From JANQIV01 sp050117315 (GTDB lineage Bacteria > Bacteroidota > Ignavibacteria > Ignavibacteriales > Melioribacteraceae): DNA of 26,008 nucleotides. Numbering within the stretch: the first letter of the stretch is position 1; each line of letters opens with the position of its first letter. The stretch spans positions 1 through 26,008 of the forward strand of contig JASFMY010000101.1 in assembly GCA_050117315.1 (NCBI GenBank), written 5' to 3'. The notes below the pieces were generated by a model, which searched no databases, was not told the DNA's origin, and was given only the letters and a program-made list of their open reading frames with translations. Below, in pieces: positions 6,003 through 15,758 of the stretch. The position numbers were made by a program, and so were the translations under genes.

Positions 6003-7772
6003 TTATTTCAATAAAAGCATCTTGCATGTTTGGCTGTAACTTGCAGTACGCAGTGTATAAAAATAAATTCCCGCCGATAAATTATTTTCCGCAGCATTAA
6101 AAATAACGTTATGTGTTCCTGCATTCTTAAAGCCGTTTACAAGTTCTGCTACTTCCCTCCCTAAGGTATCATATACTTTCAGCATTACAATGTCGCCTTT
6201 CGGCAAAGAGTACGAAATAATTGTTTCCGGGTTAAAAGGGTTCGGATAGTTTTGATATATTTTATAATCTGTTTCGATTGTATGAGGATAATCATCTGTT
6301 CTAGTTATAACAGAGTTTAATGGAATTGATGAAGCCAAAGAAACGCTGTTCTCAGAATCGGAAATTGTACAAACCAAACTATCATTATCTCCCCATGAAT
6401 TATTAACAGGCAGACTTGTAGTAACATTATTACCGTTTATCGGGTCGGGTAAAATTGTTTCGGATATTAATGTTTCGGGATATTGTCCGGTTATTTCAAC
6501 TGAAACATCTAATTCATTCCCGGGATTTGTCGTTACAAATTCAAGGGATACATTGTTTGCATCATCAATTTTAAAGTTTGCTATTATTTCATTATTGGCA
6601 TTGGTGACATTTGTAAGCCCTATAGTAGGCACATAAACTTCTTTCCACTCTTTCACAATATTCATATCAATTTCTGCAGCTTCAAAAAACTCACTTGAAT
6701 GCCCCGCCCATAGTTCAACATAAGGTCTGTTAACTTGGCCGGGATCCTTAAACGGGTCAATATCCTGGCTTTGTTCGTATCCCCATGCCCATATCTTTAT
6801 ACCGGGTGTTTTATTGTTATCCGAAACACGGATTATTCCCTCACCGTTATCGTGATTAATAAGTCCCCAATAATTTTCGTTCGGATCATCCCACGGATAA
6901 GCAATACCTTCATTAGACCAGTTTGCCCAATAACGCAATGTGTTAAAGGTAAATATCTGTCCCATAATACGTTGCTCACGGCTTGCTATATCGGGATACC
7001 ACGAAGGGATTTTCACTTTTGTAGCGGGAATAATTATTTCCGTGCCTTCAGTGCATTTGGGATCGGCAGGATCGGAACCCGGTGCCAGCGTTAAACATGT
7101 CCAGTATTCATAATCAAGCTTCTCATCCGATTCATTGTACAAAGCTATATCGGCTTCTACAGAACTTTTACCTTTTATTAAGGAAACGGTGAAATCACAT
7201 TTGAGGTTTGTCATCCCGTACTTCCATTTACCTTCGTTAATTCCTTCCAATTGTACAGTATCTCTCCATGACATTCGTACACCGACGGTATCCGGACCTT
7301 CTTTAACCAGGGTTGATTCCCAGGGAAGCAGCCACGCTTTGCCGTGCTCGGGTTCGGGCAGTGTAGGAAAAATGCCGCCGTAGACCATAAGCCATTTATA
7401 ATAGAACCAGTCCTCACCTATCCCGTAAGGCGCACCGGCATGATTTATATACAGCTCTTCATGCCCAGTTGGTTTATAAATTATAGATAAAATACGACCG
7501 CCCATTTCTGGCAAAAGAGTTACTTTTAAATATTCGTTTTCAAGTACAATACCGGAAAACGTTCTTTCAACTATGTCGTATTCCTCGCTTGTACTCCAAT
7601 GGACTGTGTTGTCCTCATTTAACGTGTAATCAAATGTATGCCAGGTTATAATTGTATCCCTTACCGTTACCTGAGCATCTAGGACTAACGGCAGTATTAA
7701 GAAAAGAAAAACTACAGCAGTTTTTTTCAATTTTATATTTCTTCTAAATTTTCCCATCAATTTTTCCTGCAT
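6003..7772 (-). CDS. DUF5107-like secreted protein with T9SS type A sorting domain
   Basis: A 589-residue protein. A basic N-terminus and hydrophobic stretch end at VLDAQ, giving a clear signal peptide. Residues about 70-380 carry a galactose-mutarotase-like region of the DUF5107 type: VLENEYLKVTLLPEMGGRIL, then IYKPTGHEELYIN. A linker with strand-rich sequence follows, and the last ~75 residues (YQNYPNPFNPETIISYSLP to KMLLLK) form the sorting domain that directs export across the outer membrane by T9SS. DUF5107 proteins are often found beside glycoside hydrolases; a sugar-binding or glycan-processing role is inferred. The frame starts at 7772, but the internal ATG at 7757 has AGGA at a good distance and still gives a full signal peptide, so it may be the real start. 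It is the last gene of the glucan locus. Confidence 0.8.
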   Translation of the reverse strand: MQEKLMGKFRRNIKLKKTAVVFLFLILPLVLDAQVTVRDTIITWHTFDYTLNEDNTVHWSTSEEYDIVERTFSGIVLENEYLKVTLLPEMGGRILSIIYKPTGHEELYINHAGAPYGIGEDWFYYKWLMVYGGIFPTLPEPEHGKAWLLPWESTLVKEGPDTVGVRMSWRDTVQLEGINEGKWKYGMTNLKCDFTVSLIKGKSSVEADIALYNESDEKLDYEYWTCLTLAPGSDPADPKCTEGTEIIIPATKVKIPSWYPDIASREQRIMGQIFTFNTLRYWANWSNEGIAYPWDDPNENYWGLINHDNGEGIIRVSDNNKTPGIKIWAWGYEQSQDIDPFKDPGQVNRPYVELWAGHSSEFFEAAEIDMNIVKEWKEVYVPTIGLTNVTNANNEIIANFKIDDANNVSLEFVTTNPGNELDVSVEITGQYPETLISETILPDPINGNNVTTSLPVNNSWGDNDSLVCTISDSENSVSLASSIPLNSVITRTDDYPHTIETDYKIYQNYPNPFNPETIISYSLPKGDIVMLKVYDTLGREVAELVNGFKNAGTHNVIFNAAENNLSAGIYFYTLRTASYSQTCKMLLLK

Positions 7773-7851
7773 AAAATTCTCATTTCGGTTAATGGATATA
7801 TCTTTATCCTCATCTATCCGGGAGGCAAATTTTATAATTTTTAATGACCGA

Positions 7852-10800
7852 TCATTTGACTACTACCCGCCCCCGGGTTTTAAGTTCGATTTTATATAAA
7901 GACGACCGGGCAGTAATATAAAGGGTGCTTCTATCTTTCCCGCCAAAGACAACATTAGCAGGACGTTCGGGCACTTTAATTTCATCAATTTGATTGCCGG
8001 ATTTATCGTAAACAAAAATACTTCCCGCCGGTATATATATATTGCCTTCGGAATCAACTGCTACATCAAGTTCTCCTCTTTCCGCAAACAACTTTGGATT
8101 GGAAAGCGAACCGTCTTCATTAACATCAAACTTATAAGTTTTCTGACCGAACTCATCAGCCATAAAATAAGGTATACCGGGAACAGCTTTTCTTAACGAA
8201 AAAGCTCTCCGTAAATCATTGTTCTGCGGTATAAAGGTACTGCCGTCCGGCGATACAAGATGATCCGTAAGTGCATTAGTATATTTGACGTGCCAGCCGT
8301 AAGCCGTGAATGATGAATGAGTTACCGGCGGATTATCTTTTGAATATGTCGTGATTGTTAAAAAGTCATGCTCATCGCGCCAGCGGTGACCCGGCAGTAA
8401 AACAACTTTTGCATTGTGTGAACCGGCAGGTACTGTTTGCAGTAATTGAATATCATCTTCAGGTTTAGCCGGATCAAACGCTATAACTTCCCCGTTGTCT
8501 GTTGAAACAAGGAGATTACCCGATTGGTCAAAGCCGAGCCCTACGGGAGTTACTAGCAATTCCCTAACAAACGTAAGTCTCCTTTCTTCCGGCGACCAGC
8601 AGTAAATATGTCCCCATCTTGAATCACTGAAATATATGTTTCCGTCTTTATCAACTGTCGCACCGTCTATAAATTCAAAACCACCTATAACTTTTTCAAC
8701 TTTTGCTCCTTTTGGCAAGATAGATGAGTTGTTTTTATCATCATTTTCTTTTGGAGGTTTACCTGAAATATTTAACCGTGCTATCTCTCTTTCTCTTATT
8801 TCTAAATCATGTGTTTGATCGTAAATTGTGTTATCATATGAAAATTTTGACGGACTGTAAACATGCACTCCGCAAAACTCAATATCTTTTGAGGAGTTAA
8901 CAAGCACACCGTAAGGAAAAGGCGAGTTTATCCTTATTACACGGTAAAGATACAAATTGGCAAAAGTTAAGTTGCTTGAGTTATCAATTCTAACAGGCAG
9001 TGCGTGCCAGCTTTCGTTACTCTCCTCTTCCATTTGAAGGTCATAAAATTTCCAGTTGGAAACATTACGGATAATTACTTCATTCCTTACGTGATGTTCT
9101 ACCGACATTGCATAAATTCTACCCGGTGTGTCGGTATTGGAAATATAAATTCCCGCTTCGGCAAATGTGTTCGGAGTCCAAATATCTTTGAAAGTTCCGC
9201 CGCCGCCTTCCGTTATCCAGAGGCTCCAGTACTGTGAATCCCAATCCCTATCTCTAAAAGGATCACCGTTATAAAATTGGTTATAGATTTGTACACTTGA
9301 ACCGTCGGCGTTATATGTTCCGTGTCCGCCTAAAAAACGGACATCATTCATTAGTGAATTTGAACCTGCCATCCATTTTGCTGCAACAGCACGTTCATTG
9401 TATGCACCTACATCCAGGCCTATCCCGGTTACAATGTTTATTCCATTTTTGGGCGTTTGCAGCAACGCTTTCGGACTGCCTTTGCCGCAGAATTCAACTG
9501 TGCTGTCTGCCAAAACAATTTGTGTTGTTATCGGGTTGAGTCCTATAAGTACAGTATTACGTTTAAGTGTAATAGTTTCGGACACAACATACCTTCCCGT
9601 TGGCATATAGACGGCTTGATAAGACGAAATTGCTTTCTTCAATGCTTCGGTGTTGTCGGTTATCCCGTCTCCTTTTGCTCCCAACTCTGCAAGGTTTACC
9701 CAACTGTTACAATCAGGTAATGCCGGAATATCAGATTTAACAAAAGCCGGAATGCTTTCCAGGGGTTTAATATCATAGGTAGTTTTTATTTCGGGAATGT
9801 GCCCGAGATATGCAATCTGGTTCCCATGGCAAAAATCAATTACTTCATAAACTTTGTGGCCCGGTTTAATTTCTCTTTTGCTCTTACGGAAAAAAGCTAA
9901 AGTCGGAACGTCAATACAAACAACATTTTTTAAGTTGAATTGCGGACGCGCATTATATTCATCGCTTATAACAATAGCGGGACCATTTATATTTTCGAAA
10001 CGGGAATCAGTTAAAAAGAGCTCTTCAGCACGATCGGGATTTACAACTATAGCGCTCGGAACATTTTTAAAATAATTTCTTACGAGTGTTAAGCCGCCTT
10101 CTTCAGTGGAAACAGCAGCTTTCTTCTGTCCTTCAAAATAACTATCGATCATAAGAAAAGGCCAGCTCGGCGAAGGCTTGGTGGTAATTATCCCGTATTC
10201 ACCACCGAAGAAACGACAGTCGTCAATTTCATTTCCTATTTTTTCAACACCGGCTTTCCCGTTGCCTATATTAAAATCTACATGAGCAATGTAACAATGC
10301 TGGGCAAAATGGGAACGAACAGCTATAGCGGCAGGGTTGCCGTCTTCAATCTTAAAATTAATATTACTTATCGCACTGTAAAATGTACCGGGGTTGGCAT
10401 CTCTTATGGGTCTGCCTTCACGGGGCTTATCGCTTACAAAATGAATTATATATTTTTCATCACCTTCCCGGAATCCCGGGGTATTTTCTTCAAGTACAAA
10501 TACCGGACGTTCTTTTCCGTATCCAATCAAACGGATTCCTTTCCAAACATAAATCGTTTTGGAAATCTGGTATTCTCCTCCGGGAATCATTACTATGCCG
10601 AAGACCGACTGCTCCTGTACTTTGTTAATTGCGGCTTGCAAAGCGTCCGAATCATCACCGTCTTTATTAGGCGTGACATGGAAATTTTCGGGAGTAAGAT
10701 AAACAGCCTTGTCGTCTCTAAGCGATACAGTATAAAACGATTTCCCGTTTGATGCAGAAGCGTTATTGTTTTTGAATGCTTTAATATTTGTGGAAGATAG

Positions 10801-10863
10801 AAAGACAAACTGAATTATTATCAATAACACAGTATTAAGCGGATTGGATTTTTTTTGATTCAC
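7852..10863 (-). CDS. Tandem beta-helix (GH55-like) protein fused to an SMP-30-type propeller
   Basis: A 1003-residue protein with a signal peptide (hydrophobic 12-27). Two pectate-lyase-3-type right-handed beta-helix units follow: one starts near residue 50 (DGDDSDALQAAINKVQ, IPGGEYQISKTIYV), the second near 395 (ELGAKGDGITDNTEALKKAI, MPTGRYVVSETITL). This tandem layout is that of GH55 exo/endo-beta-1,3-glucanases. A segment with SVEHHVRNEVIIRN and LQMEEES in the second helix may contain the catalytic acid. From about 745 to the end the sequence is propeller-like (EFIDGATVDKDGNIYFSDSR, GLGFDQSGNLLVSTDNGEV), as in SMP-30/gluconolactonase proteins. There is no T9SS tail. The start is GTG with AAGGAA nine bases upstream. 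The neighbours (two GH16 enzymes, phosphorylase) favour a beta-1,3-glucan substrate; GH55 membership is an inference. Confidence 0.7.
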   Translation of the reverse strand: MNQKKSNPLNTVLLIIIQFVFLSSTNIKAFKNNNASASNGKSFYTVSLRDDKAVYLTPENFHVTPNKDGDDSDALQAAINKVQEQSVFGIVMIPGGEYQISKTIYVWKGIRLIGYGKERPVFVLEENTPGFREGDEKYIIHFVSDKPREGRPIRDANPGTFYSAISNINFKIEDGNPAAIAVRSHFAQHCYIAHVDFNIGNGKAGVEKIGNEIDDCRFFGGEYGIITTKPSPSWPFLMIDSYFEGQKKAAVSTEEGGLTLVRNYFKNVPSAIVVNPDRAEELFLTDSRFENINGPAIVISDEYNARPQFNLKNVVCIDVPTLAFFRKSKREIKPGHKVYEVIDFCHGNQIAYLGHIPEIKTTYDIKPLESIPAFVKSDIPALPDCNSWVNLAELGAKGDGITDNTEALKKAISSYQAVYMPTGRYVVSETITLKRNTVLIGLNPITTQIVLADSTVEFCGKGSPKALLQTPKNGINIVTGIGLDVGAYNERAVAAKWMAGSNSLMNDVRFLGGHGTYNADGSSVQIYNQFYNGDPFRDRDWDSQYWSLWITEGGGGTFKDIWTPNTFAEAGIYISNTDTPGRIYAMSVEHHVRNEVIIRNVSNWKFYDLQMEEESNESWHALPVRIDNSSNLTFANLYLYRVIRINSPFPYGVLVNSSKDIEFCGVHVYSPSKFSYDNTIYDQTHDLEIREREIARLNISGKPPKENDDKNNSSILPKGAKVEKVIGGFEFIDGATVDKDGNIYFSDSRWGHIYCWSPEERRLTFVRELLVTPVGLGFDQSGNLLVSTDNGEVIAFDPAKPEDDIQLLQTVPAGSHNAKVVLLPGHRWRDEHDFLTITTYSKDNPPVTHSSFTAYGWHVKYTNALTDHLVSPDGSTFIPQNNDLRRAFSLRKAVPGIPYFMADEFGQKTYKFDVNEDGSLSNPKLFAERGELDVAVDSEGNIYIPAGSIFVYDKSGNQIDEIKVPERPANVVFGGKDRSTLYITARSSLYKIELKTRGRVVVK

Positions 10864-10993
10864 AACAAAATTCCTTTTTCAATATTTCATATTACACATG
10901 GTCTTAAAATTATAAGGCATTATCATGATTGTTATACGATAAATAAAAATACCTTTGTTACCAATTATTATTGTAAAGAACGATATAAATAAA

Positions 10994-11016
10994 GAGCGTC
11001 CGTATTTCGGACGCTC
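10994..11016 (-). terminator. Intrinsic terminator after the secreted beta-helix gene
   Basis: A perfect 9-bp GC-rich stem (GAGCGTCCG with CGGACGCTC) around a 5-nt loop, followed on the minus strand by TTTATTTATAT. It lies 20 bp after the stop codon at 11036. The opposite strand has no T-run, so it acts only on minus-strand transcripts. It implies that the GH55-like and DUF5107-like genes have their own promoter in the 130 bp before 10863, or depend on read-through. Confidence 0.8.
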
Positions 11017-11035
11017 CCGGAAGATAATCATGATT

Positions 11036-12700
11036 TTATTTCAGAAGCATCATTTTCTTAGTAAGGTTTACATTATCACCGCTCAATCTGTAAATATATA
11101 AACCCGACGACAATTTACTTGCATCAAATGTTACCTGATGATGTCCAATATTCATTTGGCCGTTAAGAAGTGTTGCTACTTCCTGTCCAAGCACGTTGTA
11201 AACTTTCAAAGTAAAAATTCCCGATTCCGGGATTGTTACTTCAATTGTAGTTGACGGGTTGAAAGGATTAGGGTAGTTCTGGCTTAAATTATATTTTACG
11301 GGAAGCTCTTCTACACTTTCCGCATCTGTGAGGTCACTTTCAGGATAGAATGACAAATCGCCAAGCGGGTTGCCGTCTGTGCCAGTTAACCCGGAATATG
11401 ATCTGAAGTTTTCAGCAGTCGGGTACTGGATAAGTAGTTTATAATAATCAGGATTTGATTCCTTATCACCGTCCCATTCCCATTCGTGTGTACTTCCGGC
11501 TCTAATATCGGTACAAGCCTGTGCCAATAAAGCAACAGCATCGGACAAACCTGAAAAGTCATTAAATAGCGGGTCTTGATTCCAGTTGTTTTCAGCAACA
11601 AGGCCGGGCCATTCAGTATCATCGGCAAACATAGCTTCGGTGCGTTCGTTCATAAATACGGGATGCCATACCGAATCATGGTTTGTATAATAATTTTCAA
11701 TTTCAGAGCTGTAGTACCAGAGGTTATTCTTTACTTCAATTTGTCTTTCGTTTTCCGGGATAGTATACTCGCTAATCAACGTATCGCCGCCTGCTTTATT
11801 GGCAAACAGGGTATCAACGTTAATTAGCCCAAACATTAACCCTTCCGGGTCCTGTGATTCAGCTTCAGTTTCCGTTAAACCAAGAGCGCCTGAATTGTAG
11901 AATATATTGTTGGTAAACTTAGCATTAAGCCATTGTGTTTGATGAAAAGGCCATTTATAAGAATTAACAAATGTACAGTGATTAACCTCTAAGTAATTGA
12001 CAACTGAAGGCGGAAAGAGGAAACAACTGTTGGATTGGAAATAAGAACTGTTGGTTACTACAAATGTATCAATAACTGAAGCCCCTTCTAAATAGAATAA
12101 AAAGGTAGTCCATTGATCACCTTCATTTTGTTCATTTCTTGCATGGAAATTATTTATAAACCATTTTGTTTTAGGCTGGGTGCTTCCAAAAGATGACCAG
12201 CTATTCCAGTCACACCAGATTCCGTCCAATCTAACTGTAACTAAAGAATCATTTACTGTAAGAGCACCTGTTTGACCCCATCCGTGGTTTACTCCGCCGA
12301 GGTCCACCCCGCTTAACCAAAGATTTTTAAGCGTGATGTCGGCCCAGGTATTTATTAAGTTCCCTGTTGATGTACTTCCTTCTCCGTCAACGTTCGACAT
12401 TATTTTAGGAGGAGTCTTTTCAGAATCATTTTCAACAGGCGGATATGCTACGATTTCAACCGGGTTTCTTAAATCAACCGATTTGTTTAGTATATAGAAT
12501 TGGCCTCTCTCTAATCTGTAAACAGAATGGAGTTGTTCGCCGGCTTCGTTTGTATCTGCAACTATATAGTCGATAAGCGAATCATAATACGGTTCGCCAT
12601 CCAGGGTTGCCGGAACTAACACTGTGTCTGCAGACTGGGCTAATAACGTTCCCACAAAGATTACTAAGAATAGATTTGTAAAAATAAATTTTTGAATCAT
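11036..12700 (-). CDS. Secreted beta-helix protein with T9SS type A sorting domain
   Basis: A 554-residue protein. The signal peptide ends near LLAQ (residue 22). The body has irregular repeated short strands (for example ITLKNLWLSGVD, FVVTNSSYFQSNSC, YLEVNHCTFVNSYKW, AKFTNNIFYNSG) at about 22-residue spacing, which is the pattern of a right-handed parallel beta-helix. The last ~80 residues (LSQNYPNPFNPSTTIEVTIP to KKMMLLK) are the T9SS sorting domain. No catalytic motif is evident, so it may bind or cleave polysaccharide at the cell surface. An AGGAG ribosome site precedes the ATG. It follows the TonB receptor gene after 124 bp and is closed by a strong terminator. Confidence 0.75.
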   Translation of the reverse strand: MIQKFIFTNLFLVIFVGTLLAQSADTVLVPATLDGEPYYDSLIDYIVADTNEAGEQLHSVYRLERGQFYILNKSVDLRNPVEIVAYPPVENDSEKTPPKIMSNVDGEGSTSTGNLINTWADITLKNLWLSGVDLGGVNHGWGQTGALTVNDSLVTVRLDGIWCDWNSWSSFGSTQPKTKWFINNFHARNEQNEGDQWTTFLFYLEGASVIDTFVVTNSSYFQSNSCFLFPPSVVNYLEVNHCTFVNSYKWPFHQTQWLNAKFTNNIFYNSGALGLTETEAESQDPEGLMFGLINVDTLFANKAGGDTLISEYTIPENERQIEVKNNLWYYSSEIENYYTNHDSVWHPVFMNERTEAMFADDTEWPGLVAENNWNQDPLFNDFSGLSDAVALLAQACTDIRAGSTHEWEWDGDKESNPDYYKLLIQYPTAENFRSYSGLTGTDGNPLGDLSFYPESDLTDAESVEELPVKYNLSQNYPNPFNPSTTIEVTIPESGIFTLKVYNVLGQEVATLLNGQMNIGHHQVTFDASKLSSGLYIYRLSGDNVNLTKKMMLLK

Positions 12701-12824
12701 AATATTACTCCTTAATTATTAGGTTGTTAGTTAATAATTTTGCTTAAGACTCTGGAAATTCTGTTTAAATTTCGGTTATCCTAAAACTCCTCCTTTTCTT
12801 TAATTAATTGTGTTATTTGAAAAA

Positions 12825-15734
12825 TTAGTTTAATATATATGTTACACCCATGTCTGCAGTTAAACCGTAATAACTTCTGCTTGTAAAATATCCGGTACCA
12901 TAGTTTGATGTTTGATCTACAGATTCCGATATGTTATTTACATTCAGGAATACCTGTAAGCCGTCAACAGGCAATTTCTGACGGATTTTCATATTCCATA
13001 AAGTCAGCGGGTCGGTGGTTGCTCGTAATTCCTCATAGAAATTATTTGATACAAAAACGTTTGATTTGTATTGCATTGAACCCCGTATAGAGAAACCTTC
13101 GTAATCAAAACCAACGGTAAAGTTTACTATATGTGTAGGCTGGTCTAATAAGCGGTCATAATATCCCTGGTCCTCGGTGCCTACCAATTTTAAAATCGGT
13201 AAAGGTCCCGATATACGTTCGTATATAGGCACATATTTAGGATATTTAATTTCCGAGTCTGTATAAGTGTAGTTAATATTTACTACCAGTCCTTTTAATA
13301 TTCCCGGCAAGAACCAGAAACTGGACTGCCACTCAGCTTCAATCCCGCGTAATTTGGCAACACCGGGGTTATTAATATATCCGCTTATGGAGCCGCCCTT
13401 GACAACTGTTTCCGGCCATTCAGGCCTTATTAGAGAAGTATCAGCTATAAATGTTGTGGTAGCTAAAACAAAATCAGTTATTTCCTTTTGAAAAGCGCCT
13501 ATGCTAATAAGCCCGATTTTATCTGAATAAAATGAAAAGAAAATATCAAAGTTTTGTGCTTGTGCAGGTTTCAGGTCAACGTTATTCCACGTAATACCTG
13601 TTCCAGATGCGTTCCATGTGGGTATAATCCTGTTGTAATTCGGTCGCGCGAGTGTTTGTGTATAGCTTGCACGAATATCGAACCAGTCGTAAACCTGGTA
13701 TTTAAGATGAATCATAGGAAGCAGGTAAGAATTTTCTCTTTTTGATGTATAGGAGAAATAAATAAACGGATCGGTAGGCTTACCGGGGCCGTTAGACCTG
13801 TTGGCAGTATATTCCGTTACCGTATGTTCAAATCTGAATCCCGGGATGAATGTTATATCACTATTACCGAATGTAATTTTGGGCAAGATGTAGGCCGCAT
13901 AATAGTCTTCATTACCTGAATAATCATTAAGATTGGAATCTGTGTAATCATACCAGAGAGTTTTGCCTGTTGAGGTTCCGTTAACGGTTTTCAGATTCTT
14001 TATTTCTTGATATACTTCGGTCATTATTTCCTGATCCGGGACACGGCTGATTATATAATCTCCGCCCGATTTGAAATCACCGGCATCGTAATCCGTGTCA
14101 ATAAACGGGGCATAAGGAAAATCGTCATTTGCGTAGTCATAATTGGTAACGCCGAATTTTTGTGTTAAATACAACCTTGTAAAAGCCATATCCTGCCATC
14201 CCAAGGGTATTTCGTACTGATCAAAGTCATATTTTTTGTACTTATGTTTATAAGCACCCCCTATCTTTAAATGAAAAGCAGCAAAATCTGTTTTCAATTC
14301 TCTTTCAAAATTAAGTTTGGCTGATAACTCCTCTTCCAAAGTTTCGCTGCTGCTTCCGTAAAACTGGTTTACTTTGCTCTCCTCAATATTATTGTAAGCT
14401 TTCGTCGTAATTTCAAACGGGTTTATTGAATAATCATCCCATGACCACCCTTCATCAAATGCATTGTTTTCATAAGCATTCATTGATATTGTCTCAGGTA
14501 CGTCCGTTTTTGATTTTGAGTAACTGAAATCTCCCGTAATTTTATATTGCCCTAACGTCTGTTCCAGTTTTAAGGAATTAACCATAACAAAAGTGCTTCT
14601 CTTCGAATCTATACCGGTATAGTTATGTGTTCTTCCTACGGGTTCAAAATTTTCCTGCATTAAGTATTCATCCACGTCAATATTGTTTATTGTGTTATAA
14701 AGTTTGAGTTTAGTTGTCGGCAGCACATAATCCAATACAAGAACACCGCCCATCCTTTCATTTGTCCGCCTAACATCCGTGAAAGTCAAACCGTTTGCAA
14801 TTACAAGAGAATCGTATTCTATATCATATCCTGCCTCTGCCCTGTTGCTGCTCCTATCTGTATTTTCCAAATTTCCCTGCACAAATACACCGAGTTTATT
14901 ATCTAAAAATCTCATACCGCCGCCGAGGACGTAATAATAGTTTTTAAATTCCTCGTGCAGACCGTTGAAACCGCCCTGTGCAGTTACATTTAAGGTTGGT
15001 TTCTCAGGCGCGTCTCTAAGTAAAAAATTCACTGTTCCGCCCAATTGATCGGCTTCCTGATCTGCCATTGCAGTTTTACTTACTTCAATGCCGTCCAGAA
15101 CGTTAGGTGAGATCATACTTAAGTCAACACTTCTGTCTTCATCACCGGTGGCAGTCATACTAACACCGTTGATTGAAATCTTATTGTATTGAGGAGATAA
15201 CCCGCGTATTACAACCTTATTTCCTTCCCCTCCCTCACGTTGAAGAGAGATGCCGGGTAAACGTCCGACCGCTTCTGCTGCATTTGACTCCGGTAATTCT
15301 TGTATCTTTGCCGAGGAAACAACATTCTTAACCGAGGATGCTGAAATCTGCTGGTTTATTGCCTGAATCTGACCAACAGCCTGGGCTGTTATTATAACTT
15401 CTTCGCTCTCAATAATCATATACCCCAATCCTGCATTATACTCCAGGGTTTTGCCCGGCTGCACATCTATTTCATAGCTTTGCGAAGTATATCCGAGATA
15501 TTTGATTTTAAGAGTGTATTCTCCGGGAGGTACATTCTCTATTAAGTAATTTCCGTCCATATCGGCAGCGGTACCATAGTTTGTATTTTCCAAGAATACG
15601 TTTGCCCCGGGTAACGAGGTACCGGTATCTTTGTCAATTACTTTCCCTTTAATCTTTCCGTTTGTTTGAGCTTTTAACGGAATAAAAATTATAGTTAAAG
15701 CAGCAAACAAAATTAGTAAGCAACTTTTATTCAT
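12825..15734 (-). CDS. TonB-dependent outer-membrane receptor, probable glucan oligosaccharide importer
   Basis: A 969-residue protein. A signal peptide (MNKSCLLILFAALTIIFIPL, cut after KAQ) is followed by a carboxypeptidase-D-regulatory-like domain (about 26-110: GKVIDKDTGTSLPGANVFLE, GEYTLKIKYLGYTSQSYEI). The plug follows (about 125-235), with ELPESNAAEAVGRLPGISLQ and VVIRGLSPQYNKISINGV, and then a long beta-barrel ending in MGVTYILN. The plug resembles the Xanthomonas/Caulobacter-type receptors used for plant and algal sugars more than SusC. No SusD-like lipoprotein is present in the window. It needs TonB-ExbBD from elsewhere. An AGGAC site precedes the ATG. It lies 24 bp downstream of the phosphorylase gene, so the two are co-transcribed. 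Confidence 0.88.
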   Translation of the reverse strand: MNKSCLLILFAALTIIFIPLKAQTNGKIKGKVIDKDTGTSLPGANVFLENTNYGTAADMDGNYLIENVPPGEYTLKIKYLGYTSQSYEIDVQPGKTLEYNAGLGYMIIESEEVIITAQAVGQIQAINQQISASSVKNVVSSAKIQELPESNAAEAVGRLPGISLQREGGEGNKVVIRGLSPQYNKISINGVSMTATGDEDRSVDLSMISPNVLDGIEVSKTAMADQEADQLGGTVNFLLRDAPEKPTLNVTAQGGFNGLHEEFKNYYYVLGGGMRFLDNKLGVFVQGNLENTDRSSNRAEAGYDIEYDSLVIANGLTFTDVRRTNERMGGVLVLDYVLPTTKLKLYNTINNIDVDEYLMQENFEPVGRTHNYTGIDSKRSTFVMVNSLKLEQTLGQYKITGDFSYSKSKTDVPETISMNAYENNAFDEGWSWDDYSINPFEITTKAYNNIEESKVNQFYGSSSETLEEELSAKLNFERELKTDFAAFHLKIGGAYKHKYKKYDFDQYEIPLGWQDMAFTRLYLTQKFGVTNYDYANDDFPYAPFIDTDYDAGDFKSGGDYIISRVPDQEIMTEVYQEIKNLKTVNGTSTGKTLWYDYTDSNLNDYSGNEDYYAAYILPKITFGNSDITFIPGFRFEHTVTEYTANRSNGPGKPTDPFIYFSYTSKRENSYLLPMIHLKYQVYDWFDIRASYTQTLARPNYNRIIPTWNASGTGITWNNVDLKPAQAQNFDIFFSFYSDKIGLISIGAFQKEITDFVLATTTFIADTSLIRPEWPETVVKGGSISGYINNPGVAKLRGIEAEWQSSFWFLPGILKGLVVNINYTYTDSEIKYPKYVPIYERISGPLPILKLVGTEDQGYYDRLLDQPTHIVNFTVGFDYEGFSIRGSMQYKSNVFVSNNFYEELRATTDPLTLWNMKIRQKLPVDGLQVFLNVNNISESVDQTSNYGTGYFTSRSYYGLTADMGVTYILN

Positions 15735-15758
15735 TTTCTTTGTCCTTTATTTTTTAAC

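Noticed and set aside
10282..10752. Plus-strand open frame opposite the start of the beta-helix fusion gene.
   Set aside because: It is antisense to a supported signal peptide and beta-helix region and has no family features.
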